From: Pseudorhizobium tarimense
GTDB taxonomy: Bacteria > Pseudomonadota > Alphaproteobacteria > Rhizobiales > Rhizobiaceae
Direction of reading: 5' to 3'
NCBI RefSeq assembly: GCF_022968135.1
Contig: NZ_JALJRA010000006.1
Coordinates: 1-64,000 of the forward strand
Length of the DNA: 64,000 nucleotides
A program made the position numbers and the translations under genes. The notes under the pieces are model-generated. The model did no database searches. It was given only the letters and a program-made list of their open reading frames with translations, and was not told the DNA's origin. Below are positions 43,677-51,676 of the stretch, piece after piece. Numbering within the stretch: the stretch's first letter is position 1; each line of letters begins with the position of its first letter.

Positions 43677-44828
43677 ATGACGCTTCCGATCACGGCTGCG
43701 AACATCGACGTCGATCGTCTTCTCGATGAACTTCGGGTTTGGGTGGAGATGGAGACTCCAAGTGGAGATGCCGCAGCGGTCAATCAGCTGGCGGACCGTC
43801 TGGAAGCAATAGGACGTGAAGCAGGCTTCGTGATCGAGCGCAGGGCTGGCACCCTCGGGTTCGGCGATATCGTCGCAGTGCGGACGCCACGACTCGAAGG
43901 ATACAACGCCAAGAGTGTCCTCATCCTCGCGCACATTGATACAGTGCATGCCATCGGGACAATCAACGGCAAGCTGCCGCTCCGCCAGGAAGGCGACCGG
44001 CTCTATGGTCCCGGCATCTACGACATGAAGGCCGGCGTACTGATGGCGCTCGAGGCCATGAAGCTCGTGGCGAAGATGGGACACAACCTCCCGATCGACC
44101 TGCTCGTAGTTCCGGACGAGGAGGTCGGCTCGAAGAGCTCGCGCCCGATGATCGAGGATTTTGCAAAGAACGCCGCCTTTGCGCTTGTGGTCGAGCCGGC
44201 AAGGGACGGCGGCAAGATTGTTACCGCCCGCAAGGGCGTCGGGATGTTCGACGTCGTCGTTCGCGGCCGGGCATCGCATGCGGGTGTTCGCCCGCTTGAC
44301 GGGCGCTCGGCTATCCGCGCGGCTGCGCGCCTCGTGCTGGAGCTTGAGGCGTTAAATGATCCGGCGCGCGGTGTCACCGTTACCACCGGCACCATTCACG
44401 GCGGTACCGGGCGCAATACCATCCCGGCGGAATGCCGCATTCAGCTCGACTTGCGCCTGCCCGACAAAGGCACGGCCGACGAGGTAATGGAGAAGGTCAG
44501 AGCGATGGCGCCAGTCGATCCGGACATAATCTTCGAGATTACAGGAGACCTCAACCGTCCTCCCTTCGCCCAGAGCGACGAGGGTCGCCGGCTCTTCGAC
44601 CACGCGGCCAAGATTGCGGGCGACCTCGGCATCCTCCTGGAAGGAATGACGACCGGCGGCGGGTCGGATGGCAATTTCACGGCGGCGCTTGGCGTGCCAA
44701 CCCTCGATGGCTTGGGTGCCGACGGTGCCGGAGCACATACCTTGGAGGAACATATCCTGATCAGCAGTATGGCGCCGCGGACCGCTCTCCTGGCCAACCT
44801 TATTGCGTCGCTGGACAGCAGGGCATGA
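43677..44828 (+). CDS. M20-family metallopeptidase (glutamate carboxypeptidase-like)
   Basis: A 383-residue M20 peptidase. Zinc-binding and catalytic residues are in LAHIDTVHAIG (His and Asp), GPGIYDMKAG (bridging Asp), VPDEEVGSKSS (Glu-Glu) and VVEPAR, with the last His in GAGAHTLEEHI. A dimerisation domain (about 180-295) includes GRASHAGVRPLDGRSAI. It would remove a C-terminal residue such as Glu from an N-acyl or dipeptide substrate. The ATG at 43677 is five bases after the acylase stop; the longer frame in this phase runs through the acylase gene and is not real. No signal peptide. Confidence 0.88.
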   Translation: MTLPITAANIDVDRLLDELRVWVEMETPSGDAAAVNQLADRLEAIGREAGFVIERRAGTLGFGDIVAVRTPRLEGYNAKSVLILAHIDTVHAIGTINGKLPLRQEGDRLYGPGIYDMKAGVLMALEAMKLVAKMGHNLPIDLLVVPDEEVGSKSSRPMIEDFAKNAAFALVVEPARDGGKIVTARKGVGMFDVVVRGRASHAGVRPLDGRSAIRAAARLVLELEALNDPARGVTVTTGTIHGGTGRNTIPAECRIQLDLRLPDKGTADEVMEKVRAMAPVDPDIIFEITGDLNRPPFAQSDEGRRLFDHAAKIAGDLGILLEGMTTGGGSDGNFTAALGVPTLDGLGADGAGAHTLEEHILISSMAPRTALLANLIASLDSRA

Positions 44829-44877
44829 GCCGACGTCAAGAGACCCCTCGATCAGTGTTTACTCGGGGGCATGGAGC

Positions 44878-45651
44878 GTGAGCATCTATCAGGCTCTGGC
44901 CTTCATGGCGCTGGCGGGCCTTGCTGCCTACGTCCAGACGTTGACCGGCTTTGCCTTCGGCCTGATTCTGATGGGGGCAGTAGGGCTGACGTCCATCATG
45001 CCGCTGCAAGACGCCGCCGTGGTGACCAGCGTGCTCACTCTGGTGAACGCCTCGATCATGATCTCCAAGGGCTGGAGCGAGGTGCTGAAAAAGCCACTCA
45101 TGCTCGTTCTCCTGAGCAGCCTTCCGTCGCTGGTGATCGGCTATCTGCTGATCGAGCATCTGGCTGCAAACGGCGTCGTGTTCCTGCGTATCCTCCTCGG
45201 CGGGATCATCATCGTCTCTTCTCTGCAACTCGTCATGCCGCCAAGGCGCGAGGAGCGGCAGGCCAGCGATCGCTCCTTTGTTGGCTTCGGCGTTATCTCC
45301 GGACTGATGAGCGGGTTGTTCTCCACCAGTGGCCCGCCGCTCGTTTATCATTTCTACCGCCAGCCATTGTCGCTCGTGGCGATCCGCGAAACCTTGGTGG
45401 CGATCTTCGGCGTCAACGCGCTCGTCAGGCTGGGTGTCGTCATGGCGGACGGCACGTTCCCTGATCCCCATTACTGGCCTGCCTTGTTCGCTGCCGTTCC
45501 GGTGATGGCAGGCACTCAGCTGGCGCGTCGCCTGCCGCCGCCGATCTCGGCAAAATATCTGCGATTCATCGTCTTCATCCTCCTGTGCGCCTCGGGAGCC
45601 TCGCTGGCCCTTCCCGCGCTTCCGGCTGCGTTGGAGCTGATACGATCCTGA
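44878..45651 (+). CDS. TauE/SafE-family membrane transporter
   Basis: A 257-residue membrane protein with about eight helices in two repeats, as in the TauE/SafE (sulfite exporter) family. The first repeat begins YVQTLTGFAFGLILMGAVGL and the second GVISGLMSGLFSTSGPPLVY, both with the Gly-rich family pattern. I start at the GTG at 44878; a TTG at 44803 would overlap the peptidase gene. Family members export sulfite, sulfoacetate or other small anions. In this operon it may remove an anionic breakdown product, though import is also possible. Confidence 0.82.
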   Translation: MSIYQALAFMALAGLAAYVQTLTGFAFGLILMGAVGLTSIMPLQDAAVVTSVLTLVNASIMISKGWSEVLKKPLMLVLLSSLPSLVIGYLLIEHLAANGVVFLRILLGGIIIVSSLQLVMPPRREERQASDRSFVGFGVISGLMSGLFSTSGPPLVYHFYRQPLSLVAIRETLVAIFGVNALVRLGVVMADGTFPDPHYWPALFAAVPVMAGTQLARRLPPPISAKYLRFIVFILLCASGASLALPALPAALELIRS

Positions 45652-45665
45652 GAAATAGGTGCCAC

Positions 45666-46652
45666 ATGCGTCTTAGTATCTCCGAAGCGGAGGAAATGGT
45701 CGTTGCGATCCTCACCCGAAGCAGGGTGGCAGAAGCGAATGCCAGGTCCACGGCCAGGGCTCTGGTCGCCGCGGAGGCCGCCGCCCAGAGCGGTCACGGG
45801 TTGCGTCGTGTTCCTGCCTACGCCGCACAAGCGCTTGCCGGAAAAATCGATGGCTTCGCCGTCCCGTCCATCACGAAGACGGCCGCGGCCGTGCTGCGCA
45901 TCGATGCCGGCTTCGGCTTTGCCTACCCGGCACTTGATATCGCCGTGGCAGAACTGGCGCCCTTGGCCACTCAAAACGGCATTGCACTTGCGGCGATCCA
46001 TCGCTCCCATCACGCCGGCGTTATGGGGCTGACGGTTGAGCGCTTTGCGGAAGAGGGACTTGTGGCACTCATGTTCGCCAACACGCCCGCCGCCATGGCT
46101 CCCTGGGGTGGCCGGACAGCGCTGTTCGGCACCAATCCGATCGCCTTTGCGGCACCCTTGTCCGGCACCGATCCTGTTGTTGTCGACCTCGCGCTCTCTA
46201 GGGTCGCCCGCGGCAAGATCGTCGCCGCGAAGCAGAAGGGCACGTCCATTCCGCCCGATTGGGCGCTCGACATTGACGGTCAACCGACGACCGATGCGGC
46301 GAGGGCCGTCGAGGGCACGATGCTGCCGTTCGGAGACGCAAAGGGAGCGGCTCTGGCGCTGATGGTCGAGATCCTTGCAGCTGGCATAACAGGTGCCCAA
46401 TACGCTTATGAAGCCTCATCCCTGCTCGACGACAAGGGTTCGCCGCCAGCGCTCGGACAGACACTCATCGTCATCGAACCGAAGGCGTCCGGCGGCGGTG
46501 ACATGCTGCCTCGTCTCTCGATGCTGGCCGAGATGATCGGCCGGGAGCCAGATGCTCGGCTGCCCGGAAAGCGGGGCGCAACGCAAAGACGCCTGGCGTT
46601 GACAGACGGCTTGGAACTCGATGAGGACATCATTCAACTTCTGGGCGCCTGA
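45666..46652 (+). CDS. Malate/L-lactate dehydrogenase (LDH2)-family oxidoreductase
   Basis: A 328-residue NAD(P)-dependent oxidoreductase of the LDH2/MDH2 family. It shows GHGLRRVPAYAAQALAGKID near 45-64, AIHRSHHAGVMGLTVER with the catalytic His, and ALFGTNPIAFAAPLSGTDPV. Relatives reduce or oxidise 2-keto/2-hydroxy acids, ureidoglycolate or cyclic imino acids (piperideine- or pyrroline-2-carboxylate). It begins 14 bases after the transporter gene. With the deacetylase-type enzyme and amidohydrolases, a role in amino-acid-like or ureido compound breakdown fits, but the substrate cannot be fixed. Confidence 0.83.
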   Translation: MRLSISEAEEMVVAILTRSRVAEANARSTARALVAAEAAAQSGHGLRRVPAYAAQALAGKIDGFAVPSITKTAAAVLRIDAGFGFAYPALDIAVAELAPLATQNGIALAAIHRSHHAGVMGLTVERFAEEGLVALMFANTPAAMAPWGGRTALFGTNPIAFAAPLSGTDPVVVDLALSRVARGKIVAAKQKGTSIPPDWALDIDGQPTTDAARAVEGTMLPFGDAKGAALALMVEILAAGITGAQYAYEASSLLDDKGSPPALGQTLIVIEPKASGGGDMLPRLSMLAEMIGREPDARLPGKRGATQRRLALTDGLELDEDIIQLLGA

Positions 46653-46688
46653 TCTCGCTGCCCGCCCAACATCAAAGGAGAGGCTACG

Positions 46689-47801
46689 ATGACGAGCTTG
46701 TTTTCGCCGGTGAAACTGAAAGGTTCGACGCTCAAGAACCGCATCGTGGTGTCGCCGATGTGCCAGTATCGCGCGCAGGACGGCATAGCCAACCATTGGC
46801 ACACGGTGCACCTGGGCAATCTCGCGCTCTCGGGCGCCGGGACGGTCATCATCGAAGCGACCGCGGTTGAAGCTGCTGGCCGCATCACCCCTTGCGATCT
46901 CGGCCTCTATAACGATGCCACCGAGGCAGCGCTTAAGACCGCGCTCGAGGCGATGCGGGTGGTCGACCGATGCGCGATCTTCATCCAGCTTGGTCATGCC
47001 GGTCGCAAGGCATCCAGTCATGTGCCTTGGGCAGGTGGTCAGTTGATAGCCTTGGACAAGGGAGGTTGGGAGACCTTTGCACCCTCCGCCGTTCCGTTCA
47101 AGGAAGGTGATCGCGCGCCGACAGCGCTGGACGCTTCCGGTCTGGTGAGGATCCGCGACGCCTTCGTCGAAGCAGCCCGGCGAGCGGATCGCCTGGGGTT
47201 TGACGGGATCGAACTCCACGCGGCGCACGGCTATCTTCTTCATGAGTTCCTGTCACCGCTCTCTAACCGCCGCGAGGATGCCTACGGAGGGTCGCTACAG
47301 AGCCGGATGCGCTTCCCACTGGAGGTGTTCGAGGCGGTGAGGGCGGTCTTCCCCGCGGATCGACCGGTGGGTGTCCGGGTCTCTGCCACGGACTGGATGG
47401 ACGGCGGTTGGGATCTTTCGCAGACCATCTGCTTTGCGAAGGAACTCGCTTCCAGAGGTGTCGATTTCATCGACGTCTCTTCCGGTGGTCTCGTGCCGCA
47501 ACAAAAGATCGCGATCGGCCCCGGCTATCAGGTGCCCTTCGCCGAGGCGGTAAAGAAGGAAGCAGGCATTCCCACCTTCGCCGTCGGGATGATCACGAAT
47601 GCGGAGCAGGCGGACGCCATCATCGGTGAAGGCAAGGCGGACTTCGTCGCGCTGGGACGCAGCATTCTTTTCGATCCCCGCTGGCCTTGGCGCGCCGCTG
47701 CCGCGCTGGGAGCGACCATCGACGCGCCTCCCTCCTACTGGCGCGGCCTGCCGGCACAACACTCCGGATTGTTCAGGACTGAGATTTCGACCGGTCAGTA
47801 A
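46689..47801 (+). CDS. NADH:flavin oxidoreductase, old yellow enzyme (YqjM-like)
   Basis: A 370-residue FMN TIM-barrel ene-reductase. The N-terminal VVSPMCQYRAQDG has the Cys typical of YqjM-like class III enzymes. IELHAAHGYLLHEFLSPLSN supplies the His-x-x-His pair region and substrate contacts, and REDAYGGSLQSRMRF and VALGRSILFDPRWP are FMN-binding parts. It reduces carbon-carbon double bonds next to a carbonyl, for example in maleimides or enones. AAAGGAG lies eight bases upstream. It is last in the operon, and its presence supports a substrate with an unsaturated carbonyl, as inference. Confidence 0.88.
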   Translation: MTSLFSPVKLKGSTLKNRIVVSPMCQYRAQDGIANHWHTVHLGNLALSGAGTVIIEATAVEAAGRITPCDLGLYNDATEAALKTALEAMRVVDRCAIFIQLGHAGRKASSHVPWAGGQLIALDKGGWETFAPSAVPFKEGDRAPTALDASGLVRIRDAFVEAARRADRLGFDGIELHAAHGYLLHEFLSPLSNRREDAYGGSLQSRMRFPLEVFEAVRAVFPADRPVGVRVSATDWMDGGWDLSQTICFAKELASRGVDFIDVSSGGLVPQQKIAIGPGYQVPFAEAVKKEAGIPTFAVGMITNAEQADAIIGEGKADFVALGRSILFDPRWPWRAAAALGATIDAPPSYWRGLPAQHSGLFRTEISTGQ

Positions 47802-48378
47802 CTCGCTCAACCAATTTGCTGCGTCACGCGCGCCTACATCAAATAGGTGCGAGGCCGCGCGTAACGTGACAGGATCAGGATGAATGTCGTCTTTCAAACA
47901 ACCTCAATCGGCGCCTCAAAGCTTGCGCGCGATCCAGGCGATCGCGCCGGCCATCTCCGCGATGGCCTGGAGCAGGTCCTCCGTGGTAGGGGCATGGTTT
48001 CTGGTGCAGCCATGCCTGCGCAGCCTTCGCCGCCAGCTATCAGCCATAGATCAGGGATGACAAGCCGCGCAGCGGCCGGGTGGCCTTGTTGCCCATCTCG
48101 AGCATGGTGCGAATGCCGGACCACGCCCCGAGCGGAGGGAACGTCGTCTAGGCAGCAACCGCGGGCTGAGAGGCATCGCTGGTGATAGCCCTGTAGCGGA
48201 TCAGGTCCTCGATCGAAATCGGCGGCCAAGCGTGGCTTCTTCCCCTAGGAGGAAATCTCGACCTTCCTGAAGCCGCATTCGCGTCTCAACGGAGACTTCT
48301 ACATCTTGAACGGTTCAGGACAGCCACCAATATCGAAAGCCGCTTCTTTTCGTCGACATCATGAGAGGAGGTTCGCCT
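47802..48378. other. Gene-poor stretch of about 580 bases
   Basis: No intact gene. On the minus strand from about 48220 to 47900, broken frames give protein-like pieces (for example ISIEDLIRYRAITSDASQP, and further down LLQAIAEMAGAIAWIARKL) separated by stops and frame changes, which looks like a decayed gene I cannot name. The right end holds the ribosome-binding site of the DUF982 gene. Confidence 0.4.
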
Positions 48379-48687
48379 ATGATAGACATGGAGTTACCCT
48401 GGAGAGCGCCCGTCAACGTCCGCTTGCAGTGCGGACTGGAGAGAACGTTTCTCTCTGTTCACGACGCCTTGGATTTTCTTGAGAATGAATGGCCGCTTCG
48501 ACGCGGTGAGCGCTACCAACGTGCGGTGCGGAAATGTCGTGCGGCACTAAGACGGCTTGTTCCCGATGAAGTCGCTCGGGAGGCATTTATCGCGGCATGC
48601 TTCGAAGCGGGGATGCCAATGGTTGCGGCTGGCCCGTTGCGATACGACTCTACATCAGCTGCTCTAGCTGATCTGGCTATAGCATAG
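48379..48687 (+). CDS. DUF982-family protein
   Basis: A 102-residue protein. It shows the DUF982 pattern: WRAPVNVRLQCGLERTFLSV, then DALDFLENEWPLRRGERYQR and a Cys-containing helix AVRKCRAALRRLV, then EVAREAFIAACFEAG. The family is almost confined to Rhizobiales, usually present in several copies, and has no known function. I start at the ATG at 48379, which has GAGGAGG seven bases upstream; an in-frame ATG at 48361 is weaker. It is monocistronic. Confidence 0.78.
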   Translation: MIDMELPWRAPVNVRLQCGLERTFLSVHDALDFLENEWPLRRGERYQRAVRKCRAALRRLVPDEVAREAFIAACFEAGMPMVAAGPLRYDSTSAALADLAIA

Positions 48688-48941
48688 GTCAGGATGCCGG
48701 CAGCTTTTGCTAATCTCGAACACGTGCAAAATCTCGCACTAATGCCGCCGAACATGCACCTTATCCTCGTTTTCGCGTCCGATTCGGACGTGGCGGGGAG
48801 TCGTGCATTTTTATCCGGCGAGTGCGCCCCCCTCCGTTAATTAACCGCAACTTTCATCATCGGTTGCTCATACTACTGCAGCGGGTATCGTTGCTGTGGG
48901 AGGGCTGGGAGGACCCTTCCGGTGGTACATCCCGCGGGATA

Positions 48942-48965
48942 GAGGCGGCGCGAAGGTGCCGCCTC
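48942..48965. repeat. 8-bp inverted repeat next to the sRNA terminator
   Basis: GAGGCGGC (48942-48949) pairs with GCCGCCTC (48958-48965) around eight bases. It lies just past the sRNA terminator. Its role is unclear; it could be a second, weaker terminator or part of another transcript. Confidence 0.4.
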
Positions 48966-48969
48966 CCAT

Positions 48970-49110
48970 CAAAAATGAAGAAGCCCGGTGCGGAAGGATG
49001 CACCGGGCTTGATAGTGATCGGCGACTGGGAGGAGGGGATGCCGCCAATCTTTGTCGCAAGCACTGGGAGGAGGAGTGCGCTCACGACATGTCGTAGGTG
49101 GGGATCCTGC
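48970..49110 (-). ncRNA. Alpha-r14-like small RNA with CCUCCUCCC anti-Shine-Dalgarno loops
   Basis: On the minus strand three hairpins follow one another. Hairpin 1 has stem GCACT/AGTGC (49061-49079) around a loop of exactly CCTCCTCCC. Hairpin 2 (49021-49046) presents the same nine bases on a GGCG/CGCC stem. Hairpin 3 is an intrinsic terminator, with an 11-bp stem (48981-48991 with 49000-49010) and CTTCATTTTT after it. Repeated CCUCCUCCC loops plus a terminator are the hallmark of the alpha-r14 family of rhizobial sRNAs (NfeR1 type), which pair with ribosome-binding sites of transporter mRNAs. The 5' end is approximate; a TTGTCAATTGTCAA element lies at about 49119-49132. Confidence 0.7.
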
Positions 49111-49161
49111 TCGCAACTTGACAATTGACAAATTGATGCAGTGGACCTCGCCGTTGCTAGG

Positions 49162-49554
49162 TCAATCCAGAACCTGCACTACAGTGTAGTCCTGCGGGTT
49201 TACGATCACGCGGCGTTCATTGACGTATGTGTAGGCGTATTGCGGAGCCTCAGGAACAGGCGTCAGTACGACTGTCTGCGGCAGGGGCTGGCCCACAACC
49301 ACCTCCTGCTGGACCATGACGGGCTGCGCCGGCACGGGCTGCTCGCGAACATAAGTCACGACCTGTTCCGGCGGCGGATCGATAGCAGAGCCAATCACTG
49401 CTCCGGCAACGCCGCCGACGGCTGCGCCGACCGGCCCACCCACAATTGCGCCAGTGGCAGCGCCGCCGGCCATGCCGCTCGCCGTCCCTTCTTGGGCCAT
49501 AGCACCGGTAGCGAACATCGCGACTGATGCCGCTGCAATAATAATCGTCTTCAT
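49162..49554 (-). CDS. Small exported protein, DUF1236-like
   Basis: A 130-residue protein with a Sec signal peptide (residues 1-20, cleaved near AMAQE). Next comes a Gly/Ala-rich glycine-zipper segment (about 25-58: GGAATGAIVGGPVGAAVGGV). A Pro/Val/Gln-rich part follows, then a C-terminal segment YTYVNERRVIVNPQDYTVVQ that resembles DUF1236 repeats. Glycine-zipper exported proteins may sit in or against the outer membrane. The start at 49554 has AAGGAG six bases upstream, which rules out the ATG two codons earlier. Transcribed toward the sRNA on the same strand, but about 50 bases separate its stop from the sRNA's likely start. Confidence 0.75.
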   Translation of the reverse strand: MKTIIIAAASVAMFATGAMAQEGTASGMAGGAATGAIVGGPVGAAVGGVAGAVIGSAIDPPPEQVVTYVREQPVPAQPVMVQQEVVVGQPLPQTVVLTPVPEAPQYAYTYVNERRVIVNPQDYTVVQVLD

Positions 49555-50187
49555 GGCCATCTCCTTTTGGTTTGGCTGACCATTGAACGTCAGGGGCTCA
49601 AGCCCGTTCCGCCACTGGACCAAGGTCGATAGCCGGTCAGACCAAAGTCTGAAGGTTGAGAAAGACGGGGAATACCGGTGGGCCGCGGCCTACCGCACCA
49701 TTGCCGATACTGCACCCTCAGCTGCGCGAAATAGCCAATTGGGTGACAAAACCTGTCATGTAGTGCCGCCTGGTTCGCCAGCAGGGCTGTCACCGCCGCC
49801 AGTGTCAGCCCAAGCCCGGTCACGAACATAAGCAGGGCTTTGATCGCGTAGATCGCCGCCTGTGCCCACAGTGGCCGTTGTTCTTTGGCTGGCCGAAGCA
49901 TTAAAGTCGCCGGTCCGTTATGCAAGCAGCGACGTGACAAAACGCTTGCTCGCCATGTTCGACGGCATCCACCACCACGTGTTCAAGCTAAGCTCTGAGT
50001 TCTGCGACGAACAGCCTTGGCGCAGCCTGAAATGCTGGCCTACAGGCGGGATGAACCGGCAATTATTTCGCTCCTCCACACTTCAGGCGCTTCTTGCACA
50101 GCGGTCGTTGCTACGTTCAAGCAGCGGCAGCTACCCGGCGGCCTAGGATGTGGAGAAGCTCGGTATGATGGCGGGTGGTGGTGTTCC
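49555..50187. other. Gene-poor stretch of about 630 bases
   Basis: One weak candidate lies here: a 103-residue minus-strand frame (49590-49901) starting MLRPAKEQRP with one hydrophobic segment near residues 13-42. It has no ribosome-binding site, and its second half is low-complexity Pro/Gly/Ser, so I do not call it as a gene. The right part is the 3' flank of the semialdehyde dehydrogenase gene. No RNA gene or repeat is seen. Confidence 0.45.
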
Positions 50188-51642
50188 TCATGCCACACCG
50201 CCAAGGCAGACGTACTTCAGCTCGAGGAATTCGTCGATCCCGTAGCGTGAGCCTTCGCGGCCGAGGCCGGAGAGTTTGACGCCTCCGAAAGGAGCTTCGG
50301 CAGTTGAGATCAGGCCGGTGTTGACGCCTACCATGCCATATTCGAGAGCTTCCGCGACCCGGAAGACGCGCGCCATATCCTTCGCATAGAAGTAGGAGGC
50401 CAGGCCAAACTCTGTATCATTGGCTTGTCGAATGACGTCTGCTTCGTCCTTGAAGCGGAACAGCGGCGCGACCGGCCCGAAGGTTTCCTCCCGAGCGACC
50501 GTCATTTCGGCTGTGACATCGGCGAGCACGGTAGGTTCATAGAATGTGTTGCCCATCGAAAGGCGCTTGCCTCCGGTGATGGTCTTGGCTCCCTTGCCCA
50601 AGGCGTCAGCTACGTGCTCTTCTACCTTTTCCAGCGCTGCCCGGTCGATCAATGGCCCGAGAATCACGCCCTCGTCAAAGCCGTTGCCTGTTACAAGCTT
50701 GTCGACAGCACCGGCCAATTTCTCGGCAAAGGCATCGTAGACGCGCTCCTGCACGTAGATGCGGTTTGCGCAGACGCATGTCTGTCCGTTGTTGCGGAAC
50801 TTGGCGATGATCGCCCCCTCAACTGCCGCATCCAGGTCCGCATCGTCGAAGACGATAAAGGGGGCATTGCCGCCAAGCTCAAGACCGAGCTTCTTGATAG
50901 TCGGCGCCGATTGCCTGTAGAGTCCCGCACCGACTTCCGTAGAACCCGTGAAGGTAAGCTTCCGGACAGTCGGGTTCGCTGTCATCTCGCCACCGATTTC
51001 TCGTGCCGAGCCGGTGACAACGCTGAATAGTCCGCCAGGAAGCCCAGCCCGCTCGGCCAGAATTGCAATGGCGATGGCCGAAAACGGTGTCTGCGACGCT
51101 GGTTTCAAAACCATGGCACAACCAGCCGCAAACGCCGGCCCAGCTTTGCGAGTGATCATGGCATTCGGGAAGTTCCATGGGGTGATCGCGGCAACCACCC
51201 CAATGGGCTGCTTCATGACCATGATCCGCTTGTCCGGCTGGTGGCCGGGAATGACATCCCCATTAATACGGCGACCTTCTTCTGCGAACCACTCGATGAA
51301 GCTTGCGCCATAGGCTATCTCTCCCATGGCCTCGGCAAGTGGTTTGCCCTGTTCGAGCGTCAGGATCTTTCCAAGGTCCTCCTTGTTCTCCATCATCAAT
51401 TCGAACCACTTGCGCAGGACGATAGCGCGATCCTTCGCAGTGCGTGCGGCCCAACCTTTTTGTGCAATACGCGCGGACTCAATTGCTGCGCGCGTTTCGG
51501 CTGCGCCAAGATTCGGCACGTGCCCGATGATCTCACCGGTCGCCGGATTGTCGACCGCGATGTGGTTGTCCGCGCTTGCCTGTACCCAGTCACCACCAAC
51601 CAGAGCCGCTTCACGGAAGAGAGATCGATCCTTGAGCTTCAT
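50188..51642 (-). CDS. gabD: NAD(P)-dependent succinate-semialdehyde dehydrogenase
   Basis: An aldehyde dehydrogenase of 484 residues from the ATG at 51642 (or 493 from 51669; AGGA lies nine bases before the former). It shows TPWNFPNAMITRKAGPAFAA, the catalytic Glu in LGLELGGNAPF, the catalytic Cys in NNGQTCVCANR and EETFGPVAPLFRF. The GQTCVCANR motif and overall pattern match the GabD group that oxidises succinate semialdehyde and related omega-semialdehydes. It is the last gene of the long operon, so here it may oxidise an aldehyde made by the TPP-dependent or GMC enzymes. The exact substrate is uncertain. Confidence 0.87.
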   Translation of the reverse strand: MKLKDRSLFREAALVGGDWVQASADNHIAVDNPATGEIIGHVPNLGAAETRAAIESARIAQKGWAARTAKDRAIVLRKWFELMMENKEDLGKILTLEQGKPLAEAMGEIAYGASFIEWFAEEGRRINGDVIPGHQPDKRIMVMKQPIGVVAAITPWNFPNAMITRKAGPAFAAGCAMVLKPASQTPFSAIAIAILAERAGLPGGLFSVVTGSAREIGGEMTANPTVRKLTFTGSTEVGAGLYRQSAPTIKKLGLELGGNAPFIVFDDADLDAAVEGAIIAKFRNNGQTCVCANRIYVQERVYDAFAEKLAGAVDKLVTGNGFDEGVILGPLIDRAALEKVEEHVADALGKGAKTITGGKRLSMGNTFYEPTVLADVTAEMTVAREETFGPVAPLFRFKDEADVIRQANDTEFGLASYFYAKDMARVFRVAEALEYGMVGVNTGLISTAEAPFGGVKLSGLGREGSRYGIDEFLELKYVCLGGVA

Positions 51643-51676
51643 CGCTTCCAATCCTGTTGTCTTGTACATCGTAATG

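Noticed and set aside
48868..49131. Minus-strand open frame over the sRNA region
   Set aside because: It runs straight through the intrinsic terminator and the anti-Shine-Dalgarno hairpins, and its residues are Pro/Ser/Thr-rich. The RNA features explain the sequence better.
49590..49901. Possible 103-residue minus-strand membrane protein
   Set aside because: One hydrophobic segment is plausible, but there is no ribosome-binding site, the second half is low complexity, and it has no recognisable family.
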